A DNA stretch of 64,000 nucleotides from Brassica napus (GCF_020379485.1 NC_063438.1:5166024-5230023), one strand, 5' to 3'; counted from the stretch's first letter, positions 31,729-42,752 are shown. The notes: a model not told the origin generated them from the sequence alone. Made by a program: numbers and translations.

Positions 31729-32928
31729 CTAGTAATTACCCCATCTTGGACTTGGGAAGAACCCTGGAGACAACGGGTACATGAGCCCTGGAGAAGGAGG
31801 TGGCTGAGGAGGACCTGTTCCTGCACCGGGTCCTTGATTTCCTGATTGAGCTAGTTGTGAAAAGGAGAAGTTTGGGGTAAGTGGTTGAGGATACTGAACT
31901 CCTGGTGATAGCAATGGGTACGATGATCTAGGAGAGAACATATTCGGATAACCGGAAGGAGATGGTGGAGCAAACTGGGATGTAGGTGAGTTTAGTGGTC
32001 CAAAACCATTATACCGAGGAGAAGGAAAACCACCATACATCTGATTAAACCTCGGAGATGGAAGAGTGGGCGTGCCAGGAACAGGACCATTGAACTGAGG
32101 CTGGGAGGGAAGATTACGAGGCGCTGGGCTAGGAACTAACCCGGGTGGTGGCAGTGGGCCCTGCATATTCATATGAGGTTGCGATCCAGGCATCATATGT
32201 GGTTGTGCCTGTGGCTGAGTCTGAGCCTGAGGTGCCATATAAGGCTGAGGTTGAGCTGGCATATAAGGCCGATGTTCTTGAGCCGGCATATATGGGCGAT
32301 GTTCTTGAGCCGGCGGCATATATGGGCGATGTTCTTGAGCCGGCGGCATATATGGGCGATGTTCTTGAACCGGCATATATGGGCGATGTTCCTGAGCCGG
32401 CATATATGGGCGATGTTCATAACCAGGCTGCATGTGGTTACCACTAGGAGCTGCATCTCCAAGTGAGCTTTGAAGGTAACGCATATACCCTGAGATGGGA
32501 GACTCAGCTGTATTGGACCAAAACTGGTCCCCTTGACCCATCATTGGCTGTTGTTGTGTGCCTTGTAACAAACGAGGTTGTGGTGGAGGCCCACTAGCGT
32601 ATCCGTGAGGATAATGTTGTACAGGAGCCGCAGGCTGGTTGATCTGCGTCAAGGGTGGTGGTCTAATCCTCTGCAACCGCGTGCTCTGAGGCTTTGGCGA
32701 GCTGTTCTGCGGAGGAGGGCGAGGGAGACTCTCACGCGCCGGAGAGCCAGTCAGCTGCTGAACCATACTTCTGAAGTCGGTCTTGCTTATGTTATAAACC
32801 TGAGGCTGCCCTTGAGGCCTCGCAGCATTAGCATTGGCACCGAAGTTGGGCTGGTGAAGAGGACTCTTCCTGATGTTCTTCCCAATCTTGTTCACACCCA
32901 AATGATCATTCTGTCGAGGCCCATCCAT
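31729..32928 (-). CDS. IKU1: VQ-motif protein, HAIKU1 homologue
   Basis: An intronless 399-residue, Pro/Gln/Tyr-rich protein. The VQ motif FRSMVQQLTG lies near residues 54-63; this motif binds WRKY transcription factors. I chose the ATG at 32928 (MDGPRQNDH) because the codon six bases further up is GTG. The long C-terminal part is low-complexity with SPRFNQMYGG and PSPRYNGFGP blocks and ends SPGFFPSPRWGNY. Residues near 165-230 have six tandem copies of EHRPYMP. Arabidopsis IKU1 (At2g35230) works with MINI3 (WRKY10) and IKU2 to control endosperm growth and seed size. Position and the start sequence support this orthology. Confidence 0.88.
   Translation of the reverse strand: MDGPRQNDHLGVNKIGKNIRKSPLHQPNFGANANAARPQGQPQVYNISKTDFRSMVQQLTGSPARESLPRPPPQNSSPKPQSTRLQRIRPPPLTQINQPAAPVQHYPHGYASGPPPQPRLLQGTQQQPMMGQGDQFWSNTAESPISGYMRYLQSSLGDAAPSGNHMQPGYEHRPYMPAQEHRPYMPVQEHRPYMPPAQEHRPYMPPAQEHRPYMPAQEHRPYMPAQPQPYMAPQAQTQPQAQPHMMPGSQPHMNMQGPLPPPGLVPSPAPRNLPSQPQFNGPVPGTPTLPSPRFNQMYGGFPSPRYNGFGPLNSPTSQFAPPSPSGYPNMFSPRSSYPLLSPGVQYPQPLTPNFSFSQLAQSGNQGPGAGTGPPQPPPSPGLMYPLSPGFFPSPRWGNY
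32220..32425 (-). repeat. tandem EHRPYMP coding repeat in HAIKU1
   Basis: Six near-identical units of 27-30 bases encoding EHRPYMP plus AQ, VQ or PAQ, followed by a degenerate PQPYMAPQ unit. The units are very similar at the nucleotide level, which suggests recent expansion and likely length polymorphism. Confidence 0.85.
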
Positions 32929-34470
32929 CTCCACACTTGAACCTTCACTACCAATCCAGAAGTCAATACCAAATATGATCTGAAGAATTATCCTTAAAAT
33001 CAGCTAAAGTTCAAATCTTTAGCTCAGAATCGAATCAAGATTCAGCAGAGAGTAGCTCAGAATCAAAAGCCTACGAATCTAAAGCTCAGAAACTGAATCA
33101 AACACTAAAGCATAACACTCCTATAACAATTCTCTATACATCCCAACTACACCTGACGAAAAAATAAAAGTAAGATGGAGTAAAGTTCATGTCTTTTCAC
33201 CTGAGAATTGGGATCCGAGAAAACCCAAAAGAGCCCAGAGCTTGATTTCAATCAGATCTTTCAATTTGCACCTGAGCTGAACTGAGAAAGAAGGAGAATT
33301 CAAATGAACCCTAAATTAAATCTGTCAACGAAGAAAGAAGAAATGAGATGACCCAATCGTCTCTCAAGGCATTTCTTTTTATTTTATATATTTTTGAAGA
33401 AAAAAAATATCGTCTTTTGCCAGACTGTAGTGACGTGTCAAGATCGTCACACTTCGAACATTTCCTTCCCCCAAGTGTTTAGTTGTTAATAAAGGAATGA
33501 GTTGATGGAAAATGGATGGATTGGTATATAATAGGAAGGGAAAAGTTGTTATATATATCCAAAGTAGAAAGGTTGTTTTCACATGCAAATATATCATCTT
33601 CCTAAGTTGTCCAAAGCAGAAAGGTCAATTTGTATATTCTGTTTTCTATACTAAGAAGAAAAATATATAGGAAACCATATCTGCTTTTAGATTTATTCTT
33701 TTTATTGTCACTTTTAGTTAAATTATAAAATGCATGTTGAAATACAAACTAAGGTACATAGTCAACGGAAAATGATATTTTCTACGGATTTTTTTTTAAC
33801 TATTTTTTCGATATATCTATTTTTTTCTGTTCGAATCAAAATGAATAATAAATAGAATCAAAATTTACGGATTTTTGTTCAGGCCTAACCAATCTTCCAA
33901 AGATAATAGTTATTTGATTTTGCATTGACAATCGACTATGCGCGAGCAGGGGATAAGGGGGGCAGAGATTGTTTCAATCTTGAAATGATTCGGAACCTTC
34001 TTATCAATCTCCATTAGTGATGCCATCATAGACACATGTGTTGAGCTGAAGACCATTTAGTGCCTTAGCGGTTCTAGAGTTGTCCAATTATCAAACCAGT
34101 ACTTGACTAATATACTAAAACCTATCTCACAGATCAGAAACGGTCTCGCTGCATTGTGAGTTTCAAATCCAGCTAAATCCAGCTAGTATCATGGATGTAA
34201 TCTTAGTTTTAATATGTTTTTTTCCTCAAGAAGAAAATATGCTTTCTTGTAGAGGATAACACCTCCTAATATTTTATCTCTAATTCTCTACCATCTCTCT
34301 TAAACTTTCTCAATTATCTTTGTTGGTTGGTTTGCCGACTCTGGCGGCTTCTACAGCGTCAGAGTCGGGTTTCACTTTTTGTTTTGTCTTTTGTTGTGAT
34401 TATCCAGTACAATTCTTCAAATTTTGGTCGTATTCTACTCAAAGGGTGTTGTATCCAGATCTTTGTTTTG
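32929..34470. other. HAIKU1 leader and intergenic region
   Basis: Up to about 33400 this is the likely 5' untranslated region and promoter of HAIKU1, with AACCCTAA near 33308. After that AT-rich spacer continues. From about 33900 the sequence becomes less AT-rich and appears to belong to the old repeat that resumes at 37950. Confidence 0.4.
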
Positions 34471-35075
34471 CACTACAAGAAAACACAAGTTTTACGAGGG
34501 CAGTTTTCCTCGTGATTTCGTCGTAAAAGCAGTGTTACGAGGAATTAGCGAGGAAACCCGTTTCGTCGTTATACGTTTGTCGTAACACATATATCCTCGC
34601 TAATTCGTCGTAACATAGCGAGGAAATAATTTCGTCGTAAAAGCGAAGAGGAATATTTCGTCGTAAAGACCACGTAAAGCTTCCACGTAAGGACGTCGCT
34701 AAATTTCCTCGTAAATACCACGAAAGACGTTCCTCGTAAAACCCACGTAAATAACTCGAAAGTAAATACTCGTAAAGTAAACGTAAATACCTTGATAGCT
34801 TTTCTCGTAAAGACCACGTGAACTTTCCACGTCATTTCCTTGTAAACAATTCCTCGTAAAAACCTCGTTAAGCTTCCACGTAAATAAGTCGCAAAATTAG
34901 CTACGAATTTACTTCGTTTCGTTATTTTACAGAAATATAAAAAATTATAATTAAAAAAATAATTTAAATAATTTAAATTATTAATAAAATTAAAATTCTA
35001 AAAAAATCAAAACCAAAATATTTTATATATAAATAATTTTTGAATTCATAATACAAGAACCGAAATTAAAAAGAA

Positions 35076-35544
35076 CTAAGGGTCGTGAATCGCCCGATAG
35101 AATTCATCACTCCTCGCCGTTACATCCGCCTCGGCATGTGTGTCGGATGTTGACTCGCCTGGAATAGGATTTCGTTGTCGCATGGTCATCGGGGGAGGAG
35201 GAACCGATGGTCCTCTAGAAGAAGGAGACCCAAAGACTCTCTGAGTGTACTGAGTCTCGGGGACAGTCTCTTGTCCCGAAGAACCGGGAGCTGATGAAGA
35301 CGACGGGTCTAAACGATTACCCGGCTCACCGAACATCTCTATGTAATGGGCAGTAAGTCTACCTTTTCGAACCTGAGAAAAAAATTTAGTTTTTTAAATT
35401 TTCGTCAACAGTATATTTTCCAACATTATCCACCTAATCAACACTAAATAACATAAGATCCGTAAACTTATCTAAATTCCCTATACTAACCACCTAATCT
35501 ACCTAAACTAACCAAATTAGAGAGGAATTAGAGAGGCTTACCAT
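35076..35544 (-). pseudogene. CACTA accessory protein fragment
   Basis: Two exons are supported: ATG at 35542-35544 followed directly by a GTAAGC donor, and 35076-35372 after a TTTCTCAG acceptor. The product is about 99 residues (VRKGRLTAHYIEMFGEPGNR, then a Ser/Pro-rich part). It resembles the N-terminal part of the second CACTA-encoded protein of plants, shortened by an early stop. The function is not testable from sequence. Confidence 0.5.
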
Positions 35545-36020
35545 TGCAACGAAACAGGGAGGAAGTGGAGAGGAAGTAGAGAGGAAAGAAAGAGTGAGCG
35601 CTTGGGGTGTATATATAAGATTACATTCCGTCGCAAATTCCTCGTAATTTTACGACGAATTACAGAGGCCCGTGTTTTTTTTTACGACGAAACAGCGAGA
35701 GATTACAAAGGCCCGCGTTTTATTATACGAGGAAGTTACGAGGAATTACAAAGGCCCGTGTTTTTAGGTACGAGGACGTTACGACGATTTTGCTTACGTG
35801 GAATTACCGAGGAAAGCTTCCCTATAAATATACATGTAACTCTCCTTCTCAACCCACACCCAAACTCCCAAATCACACCCTATCTCACATCATACTCTCA
35901 AATCCAATCCTATTCAAATTATAAAAATTTGAGAAAAAAGGAATAGAAGATGATATTGGAATTTATGTTGGTGAGACTTAAGTAATATAATTGCTGGAAG
36001 TCTTGCCACATGTAAATCCA

Positions 36021-37093
36021 GTATATTTTTTCTTTTTCTTTTTTTTCTAGTTTTTACAGTACGAGGTGTTTACGACGATTTTGGTTACGTGGTATTTACG
36101 ACGAATTTATCCTACGTGGTATTTACGACGAATCTCTCTTACGTGGAATAAACGAGGAATTTGTCCTACGTGGTATTTACGACGAATTTGTCTTACGTGG
36201 TATTTACGACGAATCTCTCCTACGTGGAATAAACGAGGAATTCGTCGTAAGTTCGACGTCAACATACGAGGAATTAACGAGTATTCCGTTTAAATCCCTA
36301 AAATCCCAAACCCCAAACCCCATATTCCTTATCTTCTACTTCATATATTCCAAACCCTATCTTTATTTTCATTCCAAACCACAATTCCTTATCTTCTAAT
36401 TCATATATTCCAAACCACAATTCCCACTTTTACTTATTCATAAAACAAACTCCCACATTTTCTTATTCTCAAAACAAACTCCCACATTACCTTATTCATA
36501 AAAAAAACTCTCACATTACCTTATTCATAAAACAAACTACACAAAATCGAGTATATTTCTTCTTTTTCTTTTTTTTTTCTAGTTTTTACAGTACGAGGTG
36601 TTTACGACGATTTTGGTTACGTGGTTTTTACGACGATTCCGTCCTACGTGGAATTAAAGTGGGCCGCGTTCATCATTTATTTTACGTGGTATTTACGACG
36701 AATCTCTCCTACGTGGTATTTACGACGAATTTGTCCTACGTGGTATTTACGACGAATCTCTCATACGTGGAATAAACGAGGAATTCGTCGTAAGTTCGAC
36801 GTCAACATACGAGGAATTAACGAGTATTCCGTTTAAATCCCTAAAATCCCAAACCCCAAACCCCATATTCCTTATCTTCTACTTCATATATTCCAAACCC
36901 TATCTTTATTTTCATTCCAAACCACAATTCCTTATCTTCTAATTCATATATTCCAAACCACAATTCCCACTTTTACTTATTCATAAAACAAACTCCCACA
37001 TTTTCTTATTCACAAAACAAACTCCCACATTACCTTATTCATAAAACAAACTCTCACATTACCTTATTCATAAAACAAACTACACAAAATCGA
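36021..37093. repeat. direct duplication inside the CACTA element
   Basis: Two adjacent copies, 36021-36550 and 36551-37093. Each starts GTATATTT followed by a T-rich tract, goes through TTTTTACAGTACGAGGTG and a block of ACGTGGTATTTACGACGAAT units, then an AT/C-rich part with CCAAACCCCAAACCCC, and ends ACTACACAAAATCGA. The copies differ by a few bases and a short difference in the number of ACGTGG units. Confidence 0.9.
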
Positions 37094-37100
37094 AAATACA

Positions 37101-37526
37101 TCAATCGGATTCATCGACATTCTCGTCATCACTAGAAATGTCTTCATTTTCATTAAACTCGTCTTCAACAGCTTCGTCTGTGGCATCATCGGTAAGATCT
37201 TCGTACTCGTGATTATGCGGATCAATGAGAAGGATGTCATCTATTTCTTGTTCAGGTTCCTCGACTTCATTTATCTGTTCTTCTTGCAATGGTGGTTCTT
37301 CTCCACTGATGATTCGTCCTCGAGGTGTTACTTTGATCACTGCTAACCAATTTATACCTGAATCTCTCATCCGAGGGTATGGAAGGAAGCTAACTTGGTC
37401 TGCTTGTGAAGCTAAGATGAAAGGCTCGAATTTGTTGTACCGTCGTCCACCGTTGACATCAACTACACCGAATTTGTTAGACCGAACACCTCTGTTGACG
37501 ACGGGGTCGAACCATTCACATTTCAA
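37101..37526 (-). pseudogene. CACTA transposase remnant (DUF4216)
   Basis: A 141-codon frame carrying KCEWFDP, NKFGVVDVNG, PFILASQADQV and LPYPRM, the DUF4216 region found near the C-terminus of plant En/Spm transposases, and a very acidic tail ending in EDISSDDENVDESD. The catalytic part is missing. The upstream end lacks a normal start, so this is a deletion remnant. Confidence 0.75.
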
Positions 37527-37949
37527 GAGGACGCATTTCAGCTTCAGTATCCCTGGAAATTCGACTTCAATAATCTCCGTGTGTCACTTACAAAGTTGGT
37601 GGATTCAAAATTAATTAGGTGCAAAAAAAAAACGTGTGTCACTTACAAAGTTTGTGGATTCAAAATTTCCTCGCTAAATCCACGTAAATAGTTTCCTCGT
37701 AAATAAGACGCGAAGTTTACGTCCACTTTACGAGGAACGTACGTGAAACATGATATCATCGTTATTTCCTCGTAAATGACACGTCACATTACATCGACTT
37801 TACGACGAACGGTTTTTGTCGTTAGTTTACGAGGAAATAACGATGATACCGTTATTCACGTAAAATCCTCGTAAAGTTGACGTAAACTTACGAGATTTTT
37901 TTTTCCTCGTTAATATTCCTCGTTAAGCTTGAGTTTTCTTGTAGTGTTG

Positions 37950-38073
37950 GTTCTTTCCGGGCTGAATGAGAGTTTGTGTTGATCTTGTTGTGTTTAATCA
38001 TCCTTATGCTCTCGATCTATCTAGCTAGAGTGGGTTGAGTTTATTACCCTTCAGATTTGGTTTCCCTGGAAAC
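37950..38073. other. old repeat flanking the CACTA insertion
   Basis: This sequence joins 34470 if the CACTA element is removed, and 38280 if the solo LTR is removed. No coding frame is recognised. Confidence 0.35.
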
Positions 38074-38279
38074 TGTTGGGATTTATTAAGCACATATCCA
38101 GCTCTATATTATCTGATTAGTACGATATTGTCCACTTTGGGCCTTAGAGGCTGGCCCACATGGATTTACTTTTGGTTTTCTTCTCAAAATGCCTTGTACT
38201 ATTAGAGTTGGACAACTCTTTATATATTAGACTCTCTTTGTCTAATTCTCCAATGTGAGACTTAGTTTGTTATATCACA
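38074..38279 (+). repeat. solo LTR
   Basis: A 206-base sequence with TGTTGGGATT at the start and ATATCACA at the end, flanked by a 5-base target duplication GAAAC (38069-38073 and 38280-38284). No internal retrotransposon region is next to it, so an LTR-LTR recombination has removed the rest. The family could not be named; the short length suggests Copia. Strand follows the TG to CA reading and is not certain. Confidence 0.8.
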
Positions 38280-38284
38280 GAAAC

Positions 38285-39323
38285 CTTGTGTTGATTAGAA
38301 TGATTTGCATGTTGATTTTGAGCTCTCTTTGGATCATAACATGGTTCGAACTTCAACTTTTTCAGTCTCTTGAGTAAGGTTGAACCTGCTTATGAGTTGT
38401 CTCGTTCTTTGTCATTTACCTTTAAGATTTGATCGGGATCTTCTCTTATGTTATGCTTCTTATTGGCGGTTCCTATTACTCTGTTATCGTGACCTTTCTG
38501 GTTGAAGATGTATGAACTTAAATTATTCTGTCTCCTGGAGTATTGAAGCTTTGGTCTTTTATCCATTTGGGTTATTCCCTATAGGAGGTTTCACAAGTAG
38601 GAGGTTTTATTCATGGTTGGCTTCCTCACCTTGTCACGTTCAAAGGAGCTCTATTGAAGTCTGCATGCTTTGTTTGTTGTTGGTTTTGTCTGGGGCTCTT
38701 TTGTTATATGTTCTTCACTCCTTCTAGCTTAGATCGGTTAAGTTTAGGTTCATTGCATGTTCTATGTTTCAGTTTATCTTCCATTTGTGGGCTAGTCTGT
38801 GAAAACTTGTGTATTGGTTTGTCGGCTTCTGTAATTTTACTGGGTTTCGTTGAACTGTAATGTTTCTAGTTCATTATAATTATAACTATCCTTTTAGTGT
38901 TAAAAAAAAACTAAAACAATTTTTATTCCAAACAATAATTTAAAGATTTAAAATCCATGTTGCACCAAAAAAAGGGATTTAAAATCCATAACAAAATTGA
39001 ACAAAATTCTTTGCTTCAAAAACGACATCTCGATGATTTCGTAATCGACCGTCGATAACATTAACTTCCAAAAATTCTACATTTAATTCTAGAAAACTAA
39101 ATTTCATATATGGTAAAACAAAATATATACAAAATCTTTTGAAAGTGATAGCACTTATGAGCTTTTGATGAGATCTCGAGCAGATATCTATATAGTAGTG
39201 TAAAAAACGATCAGACATGGATGGTGCTAAACTCCAAAGGTTGATGAGTAAATTGATACTCATAGTTACTATGTGAACATTAAAAAAAAACGAAATTATG
39301 CAAAGCCATGCAGAAAAATACAA
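38285..39323. other. unclassified repeat ending in an A run
   Basis: The stretch up to about 38910 is G/T-rich with long T-rich words and ends in TTTTAGTGTT followed by nine A. This looks like the 3' tail of a retroposon interrupted by the solo LTR and the CACTA element, but no target duplication was found. From 38911 to the tRNA the sequence is AT-rich spacer. A run of five A at 39314-39318 gives the RNA polymerase III terminator of the tRNA gene. Confidence 0.4.
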
Positions 39324-39408
39324 TGGGGTGAGAGAGGCTCGAACTCTCGACCTCAGGATCACTCAATAGCTATGAGACCTACGCGCTAGCCAACTGCGCC
39401 ACCACCCC
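39324..39408 (-). tRNA. elongator tRNA-Met (CAT) with intron
   Basis: The minus strand folds as a tRNA: acceptor GGGGTGG pairs with TCACCCC plus discriminator A, A box TGGCGCAGTTGG, B box GTTCGAGCC, and anticodon loop CTCATAA. An 11-base intron GCTATTGAGTG splits the loop one base after the anticodon, leaving 74 bases. In plants only tRNA-Met (elongator) and tRNA-Tyr genes carry introns, which fits. It is flanked downstream by a T run for termination. Confidence 0.95.
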
Positions 39409-39804
39409 ATCTGATGATCTATACATTCTTATTGTAAGTGTAACAAACTTGTGTCAGCTGATAGTCTCTTCTGTTCAGATGGACAAGTAGAGAACCATTA
39501 ACATCTTGCACCGGCAAAGAAGAATCTTCCTAGACTTGCTAAATTGTATGTAAAGCGCCAAGAAAACATCTCCTTTTTTGTATATATTCAAATCTCTAAC
39601 GAAAGAAAATGATTCTGAAGAGCTCAGATTCGTTTGGTTTTATAATGGATTTCAGGTAATTTTTCTAGAATATTCGTTAGGAAAATGAATGTACATATAT
39701 GAACCTTGACATTGGGCGGTGGGTTATCCTTACAGTTTGAAAGGAACGTACAATTAAGTTAACAACAACAAGAACATGAGAAGAAACAAAGGAGATAATC
39801 TGAC
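39409..39804. other. intergenic, no gene seen
   Basis: Contains the upstream region of the tRNA gene and the likely 3' untranslated region of the small gene that follows. Nothing else is recognised. Confidence 0.4.
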
Positions 39805-40125
39805 TTATTCCTTTATTGTCTCTCCAATTTTTATCTCATCTCTTTGTTTCTTTAGATCCTCAAAGCTCCAATCCCTTCTAAGCCCACTGCTTCTTGCCAG
39901 CTTTGGCTCGTCAAGATCCCTATAGACCACGGCGTCCGCGCTGTAGAGCCTGCGATGTCCCATTTTGACCCGTCTCACCGCTGGCAACATTGTTCGGTTC
40001 CTTACCATCTTTTCATATCCTGACGTTACGTTTTTTCCTTTAATGTTTGAATCTTTAAGGCTTACTATGTCTATGTCCGAGTCTGATCTTTGCAGGGTGT
40101 GGCAAGTGAGGCAGTTCAGGCTCAT
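39805..40125 (-). CDS. small plant protein of unknown function
   Basis: An intronless 106-residue frame starting MSLNCLTCHTLQR. It has a CxxC near the N-terminus, a basic middle with VRRVKMGHRRLYSADAVVY and a C-terminal RDWSFEDLKKQRDEIK. The Cys pair and the RRLYSADA block look like conserved features of a plant-specific family I cannot name. There is no signal peptide or membrane segment. Promoter-like sequence lies upstream, and the codon use is that of a plant gene. It lies where Arabidopsis has small genes between HAIKU1 and NPSN11. Confidence 0.6.
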   Translation of the reverse strand: MSLNCLTCHTLQRSDSDIDIVSLKDSNIKGKNVTSGYEKMVRNRTMLPAVRRVKMGHRRLYSADAVVYRDLDEPKLARSSGLRRDWSFEDLKKQRDEIKIGETIKE

Positions 40126-42206
40126 CTTCCTACAGGAATTGAACCTAAGAATGAGAGAAATTCGTAGGGTGTTGTTATCTAGTGGGTTTTGATTTGCTTG
40201 TATCGTAAAGGCTTTGAGGTGTTACGAAGAAAACTCAATTCCCAAATGGTAACTTTTGTCTAGGGTTGTGGTTGTTTGATTGACAAGAAAAAAACAAATG
40301 TGACCTTTTTGGGTCGTGTTTTGCTTATTTTTAGTGTTCAATATCGTTTTGTGGATAAAAAGAGTTTTATGAGTAGATGCTTTTTATAGTCATTCTATTT
40401 TTATCTTACAGCTAATTAAGAAAACTCTAGATCTTCTTATCTCATGAACAACGAAACTCCACAATCATTGTGAAAAGATACATTATGTTTTGTTTATTTT
40501 TTCGTATGAATCATTAAATGTTATATCTCTCATGTTTTTTCTTAAGTTCAAGTTTTTTTTGTAAAATTAATGAGAATCAATCTTGAATATAATGTTCCAA
40601 CAGTTACGAGAGATATATATCTGTTTTCGACGTTTTAGAGATTTGATACTGTATACCTGGCTCCAAATCTTGAAACTCATGATTTCTTCATACCGACCTA
40701 TATAATCTTAACATATACTGTCGCTCACAAATTTACTTATCTGAAGAAAAAAGATCATGAGTTTGTGACCCAATGCTATTAACTTACGATGGTAATCAGG
40801 GCGCTAGCTAGGCTGCTGTGAACAGTTATCTAGATCAGATCGTATTTGAAAATGACATTCCTTTTGTGAAAAAACATCAAAACAATTTGAACATATGCAT
40901 TGCCTTAAAAAAAAATTTGAACATGCATCTCATGTGTGACGACCTAAATAGTAAAATACCCCAAGAAAGATGGAAGTTCTAATTAAAATAATCAGATAAA
41001 AACAAACATATTTAACCTTGTAAAAATACCCGTGAGATATAACTGCAAGAAATTAAAATAGGATTCTTGATGCCTCCAAACTTGATTGATATAAGCTTGT
41101 CTACCATGATTTGGTACTTTCCCATGCATGATGAATTGGGCCTGAATCATGGCATTAGTGAAGATGCATGAGCTTCGCTTTGTGCCAACCATGTAAATTA
41201 AGGGTTTCTTGGAAAAGGAGCTTTAAGGGCAGTTGATATGTCTCTGTCGATGATGGGGTGTTGGGTCCAAGAGATGGGTGCAGGGAATCCGGATGATATA
41301 TGATTCCAATCCAATAATCCATAACAAGTAAACTCCACAGTTGGTTGTTTCTTTTGAGCAACACTCCAGATTATGTACAAAATACTGATATCCAGTCGAC
41401 AAAGATTGTATAAGATGGTACAATTAAGATTTAAGACTAATATAAATATCTTTCTAAAAAAATAATTTTGTATGTATCCTTATTACATGTTAGTATCTTG
41501 AAGTCCATATAGCTCAAAAGACGAAAACATGGAAAGTTTCAAAAAAAGAAGAAGGAGAAAACATGGAGAATGATTGAAATATGACCCTTGAAATACTCTA
41601 TAGGTGTTAAATTTATAAAAATTAAAAGGTTGAAAGGTTTATTAGGGAAAAAAGTAGAGAAGTGGAATTGGTGATGATGACATGGGAGAGGGATGGTGCA
41701 ACCGTGTGCGTATGTTTGTCGCCACTCCTTGTCGGACTCTCTTTTCTATGTCCTCTCACGTTCCCCTATTTCCCGTTCCTTCTTCCCTTTTTGTTTCTTG
41801 CAAATAGATTTATAGTATTATAAAAAATGGGGACTGCTTCATTCACGTGTTTGGTAGGGCTTCCATGCACATGTAACCATGTTACTGCTTCTCGTTTTTG
41901 TTAAAAAATATTTACAAAGCCATCAAACTTTATCTATTACTCGATAACTGAGTGTTTGTACTTTCTATGGTTTAGAAAACATTACCATATGTTTCAAGTA
42001 CTTAATTGGTTCAATGACCCTTAACGAAAGTAAACATTTGAGTTTTGAGAATATATAGCGTGTTTGAGCTTGGCTGGTGACACAAGATTCATGTAAAAAA
42101 TCAACATTATCATTATGAAACATATTAATCAAACTATTGATCAACAAAATAAAAAGCATTTAGCAAAAAAAAAAAAAAAGAGACCAAACTGAAAATAACC
42201 TAGAGT
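40126..42206. other. intergenic, unexplained conserved-looking patch
   Basis: Mostly AT-rich. Between about 41030 and 41400 the composition is more balanced and several minus-strand frames overlap (for example 41198-41380), but none resembles a known protein and none has splice-supported continuation. It could be a non-coding RNA or a gene remnant. At 41640-41880 the sequence is GC-richer with no frame. Confidence 0.4.
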
Positions 42207-42752
42207 TCAACCTCTGTACAAAGGAGATCTTTGTTGAAACAAGATTCTTGATTGTCGGAAAACCTTGATCGGACTTGGAAAGTACCAACCATTTCCCTTG
42301 CTCGTCACCGGCGCCGGAGAAGACAACAGTTCTCCGGCATCAGAGACTGCGACTGATCTCGACTTCCTCATCATCATCGTACCAGTCTTGCTTTTACTCT
42401 CTCTTCTGAACATCCTCCAGAGCGAACGACCAGGTCCGGTTTTCTCAACCAGTTCCGGTTTAGTAGACCGGAGAAACGGAACAGACATTGATGTGGATCT
42501 CCTAAACGCCGGCTCGCATTCGATCAGGCTGGAAACGCGGCCAACCGATCCGACATCAGCGAAGGGAACATCTACGTCGACGGAGGCGCGTGGGGTACAA
42601 GAACACGGGATATCGCGGGCGCAGTCGGGGCAGAGTGAGGAGAGACGTTCGTGGAGGCAGTAAGGACAAACGCCGCCACCGCAGATGAAACGGTGTCTAG
42701 AGCATTTCTGCCAAACGCTGCTTCCTCCTCCTTCGTGGAAACGCAAATCCAT
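42207..42752 (-). CDS. Cys-rich plant protein of unknown function
   Basis: An intronless 181-residue protein. The first 52 residues hold nine Cys: C17, C24, then C29xxC32, C41xxC44 and C50xC52, with His20 and His34, which looks like a small zinc-binding module (CSRHRFICGGGVCPYCLHER). The rest is basic and Ser/Arg-rich with SLWRMFRRESKSKTG, ending SRILFQQRSPLYRG. I recognise it as a plant-specific family with this N-terminal Cys pattern but know no function. In Arabidopsis the gene next to NPSN11 (At2g35200) would be the expected counterpart. Confidence 0.7.
   Translation of the reverse strand: MDLRFHEGGGSSVWQKCSRHRFICGGGVCPYCLHERLSSLCPDCARDIPCSCTPRASVDVDVPFADVGSVGRVSSLIECEPAFRRSTSMSVPFLRSTKPELVEKTGPGRSLWRMFRRESKSKTGTMMMRKSRSVAVSDAGELLSSPAPVTSKGNGWYFPSPIKVFRQSRILFQQRSPLYRG

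Larger units (their letters stand above)
34471..37946 (-). mobile_element. deleted CACTA (En/Spm) DNA transposon
   Basis: The element has 14-base terminal inverted repeats CACTACAAGAAAAC and a 3-base target duplication TTG (34468-34470 and 37947-37949), as expected for CACTA elements. Both ends contain many short subterminal repeats with TACGAGGAA and TTACGACGAA words in both orientations, the usual transposase-binding arrays. It retains only fragments of coding sequence (35076-35544 and 37101-37526). At 3,476 bases it is much shorter than an autonomous copy and cannot move by itself. Confidence 0.92.

Noticed and set aside
32145..32447. Plus-strand repeat protein (YMGDVLEPA units)
   Set aside because: It is the antisense of the EHRPYMP repeats in HAIKU1.
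38979..39362. 127-codon minus-strand frame
   Set aside because: It overlaps the tRNA-Met gene and reads AT-rich spacer; no coding character.
41081..41340. MicroRNA precursor
   Set aside because: I compared it with plant microRNAs I remember and found no match, and only weak self-complementarity; kept only as an unexplained patch.
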